From positions 62,001 to 126,000 of the forward strand of contig JBMNJE010000009.1 in the NCBI GenBank assembly GCA_050951505.1: a DNA stretch of 64,000 bases, written 5' to 3'. Source of the stretch: DUOA01 sp012839095 (GTDB lineage: Bacteria; Bacillota; Clostridia; Caldicoprobacterales; DTU083). Both the position numbers and the translations under genes were made by a program. Below the pieces are notes generated by a model that had not been told where the DNA came from, did no database searches, and saw only the letters and a list, made by a program, of their open reading frames with translations. Each line of letters opens with the position of its first letter. Positions within the stretch are counted from its first letter, which is position 1. Shown here one piece after another: positions 52,820 through 62,494 of this stretch.

Positions 52820-53458
52820 ATGAAGAAACTTATTGCAAAACATCTGCTGTCCATAAAAGCGGTTTTTTTCAGGCCGGATGAACCCTTTACATGGGCAAGC
52901 GGAATAATAAGCCCGGTATACTGTGACAACAGGCTGACACTGTCTGATCACAGGGTGAGGACTGATATCGAAACAGGCCTCAGCAAGCTGATCCGCGAGC
53001 ATTTCCCCGAAACCGAGGCGCTGATGGGAACAAGCACTGCCGGCATTCCCCATGCTGCAATTACAGCCCATATTATGGGCCTGCCCATGGGTTATGTAAG
53101 AGCCGGTGAGAAGGGCCACGGAAGGCGGAACAGAATTGAGGGCAGGCTGGAGCCGGGACAGAAGGTTTGTGTGGTAGAGGATCTTATCTCCACCGGCGGC
53201 AGTGTGATTGAGGTATGTGAGGCTCTGCGCGAGGAAGGGGCTGAGGTACTTGGAGTGGTCTGCATCTTTACCTATGGCCTGAAAAAGGGCATTGAGCGGC
53301 TCAGGACCGCAGGGATTAAGGCTGTAAGCCTTACCGACTTTGACACTGTGGCAGAAGTGGCAGCAGAAGAAGGCTATATTCATAGTGATGACATTGAGCG
53401 GCTGATTGCCTTTCGGAACAACCCTGCCGACAGGAGCTGGATGGGGGTAGGAAAATGA
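52820..53458 (+). CDS. pyrE: Orotate phosphoribosyltransferase
   Basis: This 212-residue transferase joins orotate and PRPP to give OMP. The PRPP motif VCVVEDLISTGGSVIEV is clear, and the flexible loop RAGEKGHGRRNRIEG and the YCDNRLTLSD region match PyrE. Its stop overlaps the start of pyrB (ATGA). PyrE following PyrF is the usual order for Firmicute operons. Confidence 0.95.
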   Translation: MKKLIAKHLLSIKAVFFRPDEPFTWASGIISPVYCDNRLTLSDHRVRTDIETGLSKLIREHFPETEALMGTSTAGIPHAAITAHIMGLPMGYVRAGEKGHGRRNRIEGRLEPGQKVCVVEDLISTGGSVIEVCEALREEGAEVLGVVCIFTYGLKKGIERLRTAGIKAVSLTDFDTVAEVAAEEGYIHSDDIERLIAFRNNPADRSWMGVGK

Positions 53459-54369
53459 GGAGCCTGATTGATATCCTGGACCTTAGCACGGAAGAGATTG
53501 ATCAGCTCATGGATTGTGCCGAGGATATAATAGCAAATCCGGAGCTGTATGAGGATAAATGCAGGGGAAAAAAGCTGGCAACCCTCTTTTATGAGCCTTC
53601 CACCAGAACCCGCCTGTCCTTTGAGGCAGCCATGCTTGAACTGGGCGGGAAGGTACTGGGTTTCTCCGACGGTCAGTCATCCTCTGCCGCCAAGGGAGAA
53701 AGCATAGCCGACACTGCCAGGGTTGTAAGTGCATTTGCTGATATCATGGCCATCCGTCATCCGAAGGAGGGAGCACCTCTGGTCGCTGCCATGAACGCAA
53801 CCATTCCGGTTATCAATGCAGGCGACGGCGGGCATAACCATCCCACCCAGACACTGACGGATCTTCTAACCATAAGACGGGAGAAGGGCAGAACCGATTC
53901 CCTGACCATAGGACTCTGCGGGGATCTGAAGTTTGGCAGGACCGTGCATTCACTTCTGCAGGCCATGTCCAGATATGACGGGATTCGCTTCATACTGATA
54001 TCGCCGGAAGAACTTCAGGTGCCGGAACACGTAAAGACGGACATACTTGAAACAGGGAATCTTTCTTACATGGAGACGGACAGTCTGATGCAGGTAATAC
54101 CCGATCTTGATGTCCTGTACATGACCCGGGTGCAGCGAGAGCGGTTTATAAGCGAGGCGGATTATGTCAGACTGAAGGATACCTACATACTCACACCGGA
54201 CAAGCTGAAAATAGCCAGGGGAGATCTTTCCATCCTCCATCCGCTTCCAAGGGTAAATGAAATCCCCTCCCTTATCGATTCCGACCCGCGGGCCTGTTAC
54301 TTCAAGCAGGTGCTTTATGGAAAGTATATCAGAATGGCCTTGATACTGAAACTGCTGGAGGTAGATTAA
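53455..54369 (+). CDS. pyrB: Aspartate carbamoyltransferase catalytic subunit
   Basis: This 304-residue enzyme condenses carbamoyl phosphate and aspartate. Active-site segments are FYEPSTRTRLSFEAAM (STRTR carbamoyl-phosphate loop), NAGDGGHNHPTQTLTDLL, the VQRERF loop and ILHPLPRVNEI. The gene is followed immediately by pyrI, so the enzyme probably forms the E. coli-type c6r6 holoenzyme with allosteric control by nucleotides, unlike the unregulated Bacillus trimer. Confidence 0.96.
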   Translation: MRSLIDILDLSTEEIDQLMDCAEDIIANPELYEDKCRGKKLATLFYEPSTRTRLSFEAAMLELGGKVLGFSDGQSSSAAKGESIADTARVVSAFADIMAIRHPKEGAPLVAAMNATIPVINAGDGGHNHPTQTLTDLLTIRREKGRTDSLTIGLCGDLKFGRTVHSLLQAMSRYDGIRFILISPEELQVPEHVKTDILETGNLSYMETDSLMQVIPDLDVLYMTRVQRERFISEADYVRLKDTYILTPDKLKIARGDLSILHPLPRVNEIPSLIDSDPRACYFKQVLYGKYIRMALILKLLEVD

Positions 54370-54801
54370 ATGCGCATAGATACAATTGTTGAAGGCGTTG
54401 TCATTGATCATATTCCTGCCGGGGGAGGCATGGAGCTTTACAGGTATCTGGGGCTGGACAAGCTGCGCTGCCAGGTTGCTCTGATTAAAAATGCCTCATC
54501 CACAAAAATGAAAAGAAAGGATATTATAAAAATAAGCGGGAATATTGATATAAATCTTGATATACTGGGTTACATTGATCCCGGCATAACGATAAACATT
54601 ATTAAAGACAGCAAAATAATTCTCAAGCATCATCCGCCATTGCCGGAAAGAATTATAGATGTGGTACGCTGCAGGAACCCGCGCTGCATCACTGCCTCTG
54701 AGCAGGATATATCCCACATTTTCAAGCTGACTGATGCAAAAAAAGGAATATACAGATGTGTCTATTGCGATACCAGGGCTGAAAGGGACAGAACAAGATA
54801 A
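54370..54801 (+). CDS. pyrI: Aspartate carbamoyltransferase regulatory subunit
   Basis: This 143-residue subunit binds CTP/ATP through its N-terminal domain (VEGVVIDHIPAGGGMELYRYLGL) and contacts PyrB through a zinc domain with four Cys (CRNPRC and CVYC). The allosteric Lys-rich stretch STKMKRKDIIKISG and NIDINLDILGYIDPGITINII are typical. It starts directly after the pyrB stop. It ends the biosynthetic part of the operon. Confidence 0.95.
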   Translation: MRIDTIVEGVVIDHIPAGGGMELYRYLGLDKLRCQVALIKNASSTKMKRKDIIKISGNIDINLDILGYIDPGITINIIKDSKIILKHHPPLPERIIDVVRCRNPRCITASEQDISHIFKLTDAKKGIYRCVYCDTRAERDRTR

Positions 54802-54812
54802 GGTGATTGATT

Positions 54813-55481
54813 ATGGAAAAAACAGTAACATATGAAGATGTAAGGAACAATGAAATAATAAAGACTTATATTCAAAAAGCGGACGAATCGCTGTCTGCAC
54901 TTGGGTATACCGAACACAGCTTTGCCCATGTTGCCCGTGTTGCCGAGGTTGCAGGCTATATTCTCTCCACACTAGGTTATGAAGAAAGAGAGGTGGAAGC
55001 AGTGAAAATTGCTGCCTACCTCCACGATATCGGCAACCTGGTAAACCGGGTGGACCACTCTCACTCAGGGGCCATTATGGCCTTTCGCATCTTAGGGGAG
55101 ATGGGGATGAATCCTGCCGATATTGCCACAATTGTAACAGCAATAGGCAACCATGATGAGGGTAACGGGGTTCCGGTCAATGCCCTGTCAGCAGCCCTGA
55201 TCCTTGCAGACAAATCCGATGTGCGCAGAACCCGTGTAAGGAATACTGATATATCCACTTTTGACATCCACGATCGGGTCAATTATTCCGTTGAGCGTTC
55301 GGTGCTGAGAATAAATGAAGAACGAAACCAAATTAAGCTGAATCTGGAAATTGACACCCAGTATGGATCCGTAATGGATTACTTTGAGATATTTCTCCAG
55401 CGCATGGTGCTGTGCCGGAAGGCAGCAGAAAAGCTGGGACTGGACTTCAAGCTCTTCATTAACGACCATCCTATTTTATAG
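54813..55481 (+). CDS. HD-domain phosphohydrolase at the end of the pyr operon
   Basis: This 222-residue HD protein shows EHSFAHVARVAEVAGYIL, KIAAYLHDIGNLVNRVDHSHSGAIMAFRIL (HD plus third His), IGNHDEG and ALILADKSDVRRTRVR. The arrangement of two or more His-Asp motifs suggests a nucleotide phosphohydrolase, but the substrate is unknown. It begins 12 nt after pyrI with AAGGTGA upstream, so it is likely in the operon. A nucleotide-clearing role is a guess from context. Confidence 0.8.
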   Translation: MEKTVTYEDVRNNEIIKTYIQKADESLSALGYTEHSFAHVARVAEVAGYILSTLGYEEREVEAVKIAAYLHDIGNLVNRVDHSHSGAIMAFRILGEMGMNPADIATIVTAIGNHDEGNGVPVNALSAALILADKSDVRRTRVRNTDISTFDIHDRVNYSVERSVLRINEERNQIKLNLEIDTQYGSVMDYFEIFLQRMVLCRKAAEKLGLDFKLFINDHPIL

Positions 55482-55557
55482 CTGATGCACCAAGGGGTGG
55501 AAGTTGCTTTTTCAATTAACTCTGCAGGCACGAGCAAAAAACAGAAATATCCACCGG

Positions 55558-55589
55558 TTGACAAACAGCACTATATGGGTTATTATAAT
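55558..55589 (+). promoter_or_regulatory. Promoter of the tRNA pair
   Basis: TTGACA (55558-55563) lies 17 nt before TATTAT (55581-55586) and 20 nt before a perfect TATAAT (55584-55589). Either gives a start just upstream of the first tRNA. Confidence 0.65.
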
Positions 55590-55617
55590 AAAGCATCGCA
55601 TTTCGGTGCATTTATTT

Positions 55618-55694
55618 GGGGAGTTAGCTCAGCAGGCTAGAGCGCCACGTTGACATCGTGGAGGTCGTTGGTTCGATCCCAATACTTCCCACCA
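55618..55694 (+). tRNA. tRNA-Val (anticodon GAC)
   Basis: GGGGAGT pairs with ACTTCCC in the acceptor stem (one G-U), with D-arm TAGCTCAGC...GAGC, anticodon stem CCACG/CGTGG with loop TTGACAT, T-arm GTTGG TTCGATC CCAAT and encoded CCA. The anticodon GAC reads GUC/GUU valine codons. Confidence 0.93.
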
Positions 55695-55700
55695 TTTTAT

Positions 55701-55776
55701 CGCGGGGTAGAGCAGCTGGCAGCTCGTCGGGCTCATAACCCGGAGGTCGGGGGTTCAAATCCCTCCCCCGCTACCA
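55701..55776 (+). tRNA. Initiator tRNA-fMet (anticodon CAT)
   Basis: The first base C is unpaired opposite A72-type position, the acceptor is CGCGGGG/CCCCGCT, and the anticodon stem carries the three G-C pairs (TCGGG CTCATAA CCCGG) specific for initiators. The T-loop TTCAAAT and encoded CCA are present. It follows tRNA-Val by 6 nt on the same transcript. Confidence 0.93.
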
Positions 55777-55780
55777 GTCT

Positions 55781-55825
55781 GAATACTCATAAGGGGCCTT
55801 TATCCTTTATGAGTATTCTTTTTTT
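55781..55825 (+). terminator. Strong terminator after the tRNA pair
   Basis: GAATACTCATAA (55781-55792) pairs perfectly with TTATGAGTATTC (55807-55818), then seven T. Confidence 0.92.
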
Positions 55826-55989
55826 ATATGCTCATACCGCTCTGTAGTTTTCTGATCTGCCCTGCCAAGCTATTCATAAAAATTCTTTATTTTCTTGTTT
55901 TTTATTTCATGATAAAGTATATGATATAAACTTGCGAGTGAAAGATATCAGGTCCCATGATGTAAGCAGTGTAATGGAGGAGCCAAACT

Positions 55990-57528
55990 ATGAACAAGAA
56001 CAAAAACAATCCGGCCATCGACGGGGGACTGGAAAAGGGAAACTGGAAAGATGAGGCACGCTGCTTGTCCATAATGACGGGACTCTTAATTTCTGCAACA
56101 GTTACAGGATATATATTTCGTGCCGTTGATTTCCCGGAAACCAATATTGTGCTTGTTTATCTCCTTGCAGTATTGCTGACAGCCCGAATGACCCATGGCT
56201 ATATCTTCGGTATTCTTGCCGGTGTAATTGCAACCGGTGCCTTTAATTACTTTTTTGCAGAGCCATATCTTGCATTATCTGTTGATGCTTCGAATTATAT
56301 AGTTACCTTTGTTATTATGACCATAACAGCCCTTATTACAAGTACGCTTGCATCCCACGACAAGAAAAAAACATTGGAAGCTCAAAAGAAAGAAGCAGAG
56401 ACAAAAGCGCTGTATACACTTACAAACAGGCTGACAGGAGCAGCAGATCTGAATGATATTGCTGACATTGCCGTCAGTACAATCAGTGATACTATGTCCA
56501 CACAGGCTGAATTTTTCTCCTTTGACGAGAATGAGCTGACCGGAAAGATCTCACTACGGCAGGTACCGCCCAAAAAGCAAATACAAGGAAACCTCACAGA
56601 TACGACTGAAGCAGGTTATAGTAGAGACGCTGAACTTTATGACTGGCCGCTCTATGGCAGAGAAACGAAACTGGGTATCATCCGCATACCTAAAGATAGA
56701 GCAGAAACCATGAACGAATCCCAAAAGCGATTGCTTCAAACTATGATTGAAAGCATTGCATTGGCTATGGATCGCTATTGGTCAATGAAGCAGCGGATAC
56801 GTTCCAATGAAGAGACCATGCAGGAGCGATACCGGGGAAATATGCTGCGGGCAATTGCCCATGACTTACGTACCCCGCTTTCAGGTATTATCGGAACATC
56901 CGAGATGCTTATGGATATGACAAAAAGGATGATGTGCGCTATAATCTTGCAGAAGGAATACATAAGGAAGCCAACTGGCTTCATTCCTTGGTAGAAAATA
57001 TTTGAAGTCTTACCCGGCTGCAGGATGGCAGACTGACATTAAGCAAACAGACGGAGGCTGTAGAAGAAGTGGTAGGCAGCGCTGTCAGCCATATTCAACA
57101 GGAGCTGCCCGGAACGTGAAATCACGGTCAGCGTACCGGACGAGCTCCTCTTGGTTCCCATGGATGCCAAACTAATTGAACAAGTCTTAATCAATCTGTT
57201 GGAAAATGCGGTTAAGCATACTCTTCCGGAGCAGGAAATCAGCGTTACGGTAACGGAGGATAAGGCAAATAATTATATTGTCTTTACTGTAGCGGACAGA
57301 GGTGAAGGTATAGACCCGGTCGATCTGCCCAATATATTTCAAATGTTTTATACTTCCAGCTTAAAACACTCTGATTCCCAATATGGCATTGGTCTGGGCC
57401 TTTCCATATGTGATGCAATCATAAAAGCACATGGCGGCAGTATAGAGGCGCATAACCGTACAGACGGACAAGGGGCAGTGTTTATATTTAAGCTTCCCAT
57501 GGAGGTTAATGAAAATGAGTTATTATAA
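55990..57528 (+). pseudogene. DUF4118 (KdpD-like) sensor histidine kinase, broken
   Basis: Three pieces join into one kinase: DUF4118 four-helix membrane domain (about residues 25-120), GAF-like region, HisKA (MLRAIAHDLRTPLSGIIGTSEML) and HATPase_c (LINLLENAVKHTLPEQ, VADRGEGIDP, YGIGLGLSICDA). The N-terminal KdpD and USP domains are absent, as in short family members. Lesions: an indel in the A-run near 56922-56927, an in-frame TGA at 57003-57005, and a second indel near 57108-57112 that restores the frame. The kinase core is therefore split into non-functional parts. It is followed by its regulator and trkAH. Sequencing error is possible but three lesions argue for decay. Confidence 0.85.
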
Positions 57529-58215
57529 TGAGTATATCCTTGTTGTTGAAGATGATATGCAGATACGGAATTTTATCTGCTATGCATTGAATTCGGAAGG
57601 GTTTCGCTATACTACTGCAGGCACAGGTCAGGGAGCATTGAACCTTCTTGTATCAGAGCCGATAGATTTGATGCTGCTTGATCTTGGGCTGCCGGATGTG
57701 GACGGCATGGAAGTTATCAGGAAGGTGCGGGAATGGTCCGAAATGCCAATAATTGTTGTTTCTGCCCGGGACCAGGTCAAGGAAAAGGCAGCAGCCCTTG
57801 ACTTGGGAGCAGATGATTACCTGACAAAACCCTTTTCTGCAACTGAGCTTATGGCACGTATCCGTGTAGCCCTGCGTCATTTTTATAAGCAGGGAGGCAG
57901 CAGAACACAGGCAATCATTCAGGTTGGCGGTTTGCGGATAGATTTTAATAAACGACTGGTTTACCTAAATGATCAGGAGCTGCATGTGACGCCCATTGGA
58001 ATATAATCTGCTGTCACTCTTTTTCAAAAATATCGGCAAGGTGCTGACAACAAAATATATACTTAAAGAGATTTGGGGAGTCGATTACAGCAGTGATACA
58101 CAGGTGCTGCGCGCCTCTAATGGCGGGGCTCAGACGGAAAATAGAAGAGAATCCGGCCAAACCCCGCTATATAGTGACGGAGGTAGGTGTCGGATACCGG
58201 CTTGTGGATGAATAA
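57515..58215 (+). pseudogene. KdpE-like response regulator, broken
   Basis: The receiver domain is intact (YILVVEDDMQIRNF, LMLLDLGLPDVDGMEV, ADDYLTKPFSATELMARI). The winged-helix part is split by an extra base near 57998-58000 (after LHVTPI) and another near 58117-58121 (after QVLRAS). Read through, it continues EYNLLSLFFKNIGKVLTTKYILKEIWG and then MAGLRRKIEENPAKPRYIVTE up to GVGYRLVDE and a stop at 58213. The first stop would leave a receiver with no DNA-binding domain. The ATG at 57515 has GGAGG at good spacing and overlaps the kinase end. Confidence 0.85.
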
Positions 58216-58229
58216 GAATACAGATTGAT

Positions 58230-58258
58230 AAAACCGTTTAATACGGTTTTTTCTTTTT
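58230..58258 (+). terminator. Terminator after the kdpE-like gene
   Basis: AAAACCGT (58230-58237) pairs with ACGGTTTT (58243-58250) over TTAAT, with a T-rich run after it. Confidence 0.8.
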
Positions 58259-58358
58259 CTCACAGAATTCTAACAGCATTTTCACACCCTTCTCACTGCA
58301 TTTTTGTTTTTATATAAGTATGAGGATGTACTCAATTTTTTGCGGAGGGAAATAGAAA

Positions 58359-58682
58359 ATGAAAGAGATAAACAGAACGGAAAGCCAGAAGGAATTGGCT
58401 GTACTATGCAAATCTGTAAGAGAACTTGTAGAGCAAAAAGAATACCATAAATGCGAGCTTCTTATCAAGGATGCCATGAGAAAATATCCTCACGCTCCCC
58501 AGCCTCATAATCTGATCGGCATACTGCTTGAAAAGAAAGGCGACCATGTAGCTGCCATGAAGCATTTTCGCGCAGCTTGGGCTCTGGACCCTACCTATAT
58601 TCCGGCAAGGTGCAATCTGGAGCGTTATGGCAGTTTATATGCAAATGAGAAGTGTGCTTTTGATGAATCAGACTGCCCTTAA
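58359..58682 (+). CDS. Small TPR-like protein, intact within the decayed region
   Basis: This 107-residue protein is made of helix pairs with TPR-like spacing (PHNLIGILLEKKGDHVAAMKHFRAAWALDPTYIPARCNLERYG). Similar short TPR proteins lie between kdpDE-like and trkA genes in Clostridia, so it may be an adaptor of the potassium-uptake locus; this is inference. RBS GCGGAGGG is good and the frame is undamaged, unlike its neighbours. Confidence 0.7.
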   Translation: MKEINRTESQKELAVLCKSVRELVEQKEYHKCELLIKDAMRKYPHAPQPHNLIGILLEKKGDHVAAMKHFRAAWALDPTYIPARCNLERYGSLYANEKCAFDESDCP

Positions 58683-58746
58683 GATAGAAAAGTTCAACTC
58701 ATATGATATTCATACAAAATGAACTAATGCTTTATCAGGAGGAAAT

Positions 58747-60118
58747 ATGAAGATTATTATTATAGGTGACGGTAAAGTAGGCTACAGCCTGGCTGAAAAT
58801 CTGTCAAAGGAAAATCATGATGTTACTATTATAGACAAGAACTCAGATGCATTAAGAAAGGCCGAAGAAAACCTGGACGTTATGTGTATTAAAGGAAATG
58901 GTGTCAGCACAAAAATACTTTTGGAAGCTGGTGTGGAGAATAGCGATCTTCTTATTGCCGCCACTACAAGCGATGAAATGAATATGGTATGCTGTCTTAC
59001 CGCTAAAAAGCTTGGTGTAGAGCATACAATTGCTCGAATAAGGGATCCTGAATATGCCAGTGAGCTTTCCCTTTTGAAAAAGGAGCTGGGTTTGGATATG
59101 GTTATTAACCCCGAACAGGCTGCCGGAAGTGAAATCGCCCGGCTTATAAAGTTTCCGCCTGCCATCAATGTTGAGATATTTGCCAAAGGACGGGTCGAAA
59201 TGGTGGAAATCAACGTAACTAGAAGCATGGCGATAGCGGATATGCACTTAAAGGATATTGCCAATCGGTTTTCTTCATCTGTTCTGATAGGTGCTGTCCA
59301 TCGCGGGGACCAAGTTATTATTCCCGACGGAGAGTTTAAAGTCAAAGAAAATGATTCAATATATATTATTGGGCAGCCGTCCAAGAGTCTATGACTTTTG
59401 CACCCGTATAGGCATTCATATTCAAAAGATAAAAAATGTCATGATCATGGGCGGGGGACGAATTTCATATTATTTGGCAAAATATCTGGACGAAATGAAT
59501 ATCAGGGTAAAGATCATAGAGATCGATCGCGGCAGGTGCATGGAGCTAACTGAACTCCTTCCTCATGCTCTGATTATCTGCGGCGATGGTTCTGATGAAG
59601 ACCTATTGAGGTCGGAAAATTTTAGCGAGATGGGTGCTTTTGTGGCTATTACCGGACGGGATGAAGATAATCTCATATCCGCCTTATTGGCAAAACAGCA
59701 TGGTGTCGGAAAGGTTATAGCAAAGATTAACAGGCTGAATCATTCAGATATAATAAAGAGTCTGGGCATTGACAGTGTAGTGAGCCCAAAGCTTATTACT
59801 GTAAATTATATTCTGAGATATGTAAGAGGCTTGCAAAATGCAATGGGCAACCCTGTAAATGCCTTATACCGAATCGTCGGGAATAATGCAGAAGCTATTG
59901 AGCTGACTGCTGGAAATTATGCAAAATATACGGATATCCCATTAAAGAAGCTGAATGTAAAAAAGGTATTTTAATTGCTGCTATTGTCAGAAAAGAATGA
60001 GATCATAATTCCCCATGGTAATGATGTGATTAAATCAGGAGACAATGTAATCCTTATTACCAAAGATAAGACAATAATGGATTTGGATAATATTATTGAT
60101 ACGGAGAGCAGCAGATGA
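58747..60118 (+). pseudogene. trkA: TrkA potassium uptake regulatory subunit, broken
   Basis: Two RCK modules are readable: first KIIIIGDGKVGYSLAENLSKE with TrkA_C ending near 59390, then NVMIMGGGRISYYLAKYLDEM with a second TrkA_C. TrkA binds NAD(H)/ATP and gates TrkH. Lesions: an extra base near 59381-59385 (SIYIIGQPS then RVYDFCTRI in another frame), a missing base near 59964-59967 (VKKG to VKKV), and an extra base near 59991-59996. The restored protein would end KDKTIMDLDNIIDTESSR at 60118. The start has GGAGGA. The first half could still yield a single-RCK product. Confidence 0.85.
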
Positions 60119-61570
60119 ATTATAGAATGATTTTAAAAGCTTAGGAAGTGTATTGTGTATTGAGGCTGCATGTATGGTGCCTTCTCTGCTGGTGTCAGTC
60201 ATTTACTGGCAGGGGGATACGGTGTCTTTTTTGTTGTCCATCATGATACTGGCATTCTTGGGACTTGGGACTGCGCCGGATTAAAACCATAACAAACGAT
60301 ATTTATGCCCGGGACGGTTTTGCAATTGTAGCTTTAGGCTGGCTGCTGGTTTCCAGTATTTGGAGCCTTGCCCTTTCTTATCAGCGGGGCAGTTCCCTCT
60401 GTGATGGATGCCTTATTTGAATCTGCATCGGCCTTCAGCACTACAGGTGCAAGCATTATAAGGGAAATTGAGGGATTACCTAAAGGGATTATATTTTGGA
60501 GAAGCTTTGCCCACTGGATGGGCGGTATGGGTGTTCTGGTTTTAATGATTGCCATTCTGCCTTCTGTAAAAGCCAACACCCTTCATATTATGAAGGCGGA
60601 ATCTCCCGGGCCCGCTCCTGAAAAGTTTGTCCCTAAAATTGGACAGACAGCCAAAATACTGTATATTATTTATATCGCCCTGACTGCTGTTGAAGTTATA
60701 TTTTTACTTGCAGGAGGAATGCCCCTGTATGATTCCCTGATTCATGCCTTCGGAACAGCCAGTACAGGCGGTTTTTCCAGCAGAAATGCCAGTGTAGGCG
60801 CATATGGCAGCGTTTATATAGAAACAGTAATCACCATCTTTATGCTGATTTTTGGTGTGAATTTTTCTTTGTATTATGCAGTCTTAAAAGGCAATCTAAA
60901 ATCTATACTGCGGGATGAAGAACTGCGTTTTTACCTGGGAACCGTTATGGCCGCCATTATATTGATTGTTTTAAATACCTATGGAACAGTTTATCAATCC
61001 ATAGGTGAAGCGGTAAGGTATACGTCTTTTCAGGTCGGCTCCGTCATCACAACAACCGGTTATGCAACAGCAGACTTTACCCTTTGGCCTGTATTCAGCC
61101 AATGCCTGTTAGTCCTGCTGATGCTTATGGGTGCAAGTGCCGGGTCCACCGCGGGCGGAATGAAATGCCTTCGAATAATACTGTTAGTTAAAATAATCAG
61201 GCGGGAAGTCGTAATAAGATAATTCACCCAAGGTCAGTGCAGACTGTTAAAATTAACGGGAGAGCCGTGGATGAAGAAGTACTGTCCGGGGTAATGGCCT
61301 TTTTCTTTGTCTATTTTGCCGTATTTGCTGCATCTGCTATAGTATTGTCACTGGATAATAAAGATATGGTTTCCACCACAACGGCAGTTATTGCATGTCT
61401 CAGCAATATCGGTCCGGGTTTGGGAACAGTCGGTCCGGCGGGAAATTTTGCCGACTTCTCCAACCTTGGCAAAGCAGTCTTATCTTTGTGTATGATTGTA
61501 GGAAGACTGGAAATATATCCGATACTTTTGCTCTTTCGCTCCTGCATTCTGGAAGCGTGTGAACATATGA
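60115..61570 (+). pseudogene. trkH: TrkH potassium uptake channel subunit, broken
   Basis: The start overlaps the trkA stop (ATGA). Pore-loop repeats are readable: SASAFSTTGASI, AFGTASTGGFSSRN, VGSVITTTGYATAD and CLSNIGPGLGTVGPAG. Frame changes occur near 60134-60139 (A-run), 60275-60280, 60352-60362, 61205-61222 and 61536-61538. Restored, the C-terminus would be LLFAPAFWKRVNI, ending at 61570. The longest intact piece covers the middle of the protein and lacks the first and last pore regions, so a functional channel is unlikely. Confidence 0.87.
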
Positions 61571-61645
61571 TCTGCCAATTAAGCACCCTTCTCTTTGCTA
61601 AACCTGTTAACAAGAGCTTTTTTATGTTACTGCATTGAATGAGTA

Positions 61646-61675
61646 TTGACAATACCTATACCTGTGTGTTAACAT
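61646..61675 (+). promoter_or_regulatory. Promoter of the tetR-type gene
   Basis: TTGACA (61646-61651) is followed after 18 nt by TAACAT (61670-61675). The expected start is close to 61682, next to the palindrome at 61690-61705. Confidence 0.55.
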
Positions 61676-61689
61676 TAGACCAGGTAGTT

Positions 61690-61705
61690 TAGACCAAGTG
61701 GTCTA
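61690..61705 (+). promoter_or_regulatory. Probable TetR-type operator
   Basis: TAGACC-AAGT-GGTCTA is a 16-bp inverted repeat placed at about +8 to +23 of the predicted transcript. A further half-site TTAGACC starts at 61675. Position and symmetry suit autorepression by the regulator encoded 100 nt downstream. Confidence 0.6.
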
Positions 61706-61804
61706 CATTGTGTATCAGCAAGGTTCAGCTGCAAAATTCTCTTAAACTCAGTCAAAAGAAGCTTTGGCATGCAGCTGTTGTCCATTGTCAGAAAGGTGTT
61801 TAAA

Positions 61805-62446
61805 TTGAGTAAGAAGATTAATTATCATGCGCTCATCGGTGAAGGAAACCCTCTTTTGCGTTATCCCCGGCTTCAGGAGGCAGCAATTAATGAGTTTTCC
61901 ATGAAAAAGTACGAGGATGCATCGCTTAACGATATTCTGAAGAATGCCGGGATGAGCAAGGGAAGCTTTTATCATCACTTTGGCGATAAGTTTGGGCTTT
62001 ACCTGTCCATGATGGGTATTATTGTAAGGAAGAAGCTTTCCTGCTTTTATCCTCTTATCCAGGAGAAAACTGACAGCAGTGATTTTTTCGCTTCACTCAA
62101 AGATATTATGAAGAGTACAATGGATTTTATGCTGGCAGATGAGCGTATGCATCACTTTTTGAACAGAGTGATGGAGGAAAGCGTAGAATTTCGAAACCGC
62201 TTGTATGATTTTTTTCCGTATGATTATTCCCGTCCTTTCTATGAGTACATCAGCCAGGCGGTTAAATCGGGCCAGATTAACAGCAGTTATCCCGCCGAAT
62301 TAGTTGCCGGTATTATTGAGATAATGTTTTCCAATCTGCACAAACTGATTAATGCCGGAGACCCGGATGAATTAATAAACATAGCAAGCCAGGTGGTAGA
62401 CATACTCCAGTATGGGATATCAGGAAGGCAGGCACTCAATTTATAG
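61805..62446 (+). CDS. TetR/AcrR family transcriptional regulator (TTG start)
   Basis: This 213-residue protein has the TetR helix-turn-helix at its N-terminus (RLQEAAINEFSMKKYEDASLNDILKNAGMSKGSFYHHFGDK) and an all-helical ligand domain without close family. TTG 61805 has AGAAAGGTG upstream, a better start than 61769. It is intact although its presumed target, the ABC ATPase gene right after it, is truncated. Autorepression through the palindrome at 61690 is likely. Confidence 0.87.
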   Translation: MSKKINYHALIGEGNPLLRYPRLQEAAINEFSMKKYEDASLNDILKNAGMSKGSFYHHFGDKFGLYLSMMGIIVRKKLSCFYPLIQEKTDSSDFFASLKDIMKSTMDFMLADERMHHFLNRVMEESVEFRNRLYDFFPYDYSRPFYEYISQAVKSGQINSSYPAELVAGIIEIMFSNLHKLINAGDPDELINIASQVVDILQYGISGRQALNL

Positions 62447-62494
62447 CTATTAATATTATATAAGCTTCAATAGCATATGGAGGGAGGAAATATA

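Noticed and set aside
55650..55847. A short plus-strand open frame across the tRNA genes
   Set aside because: It is an artefact of reading through two tRNAs and a terminator.
55990..61570. Programmed ribosomal frameshifting in the kdpD/trk genes
   Set aside because: There are too many frame changes in four genes, plus an in-frame TGA. No slippery heptamer with a downstream structure recurs, so decay or sequence error explains it better.
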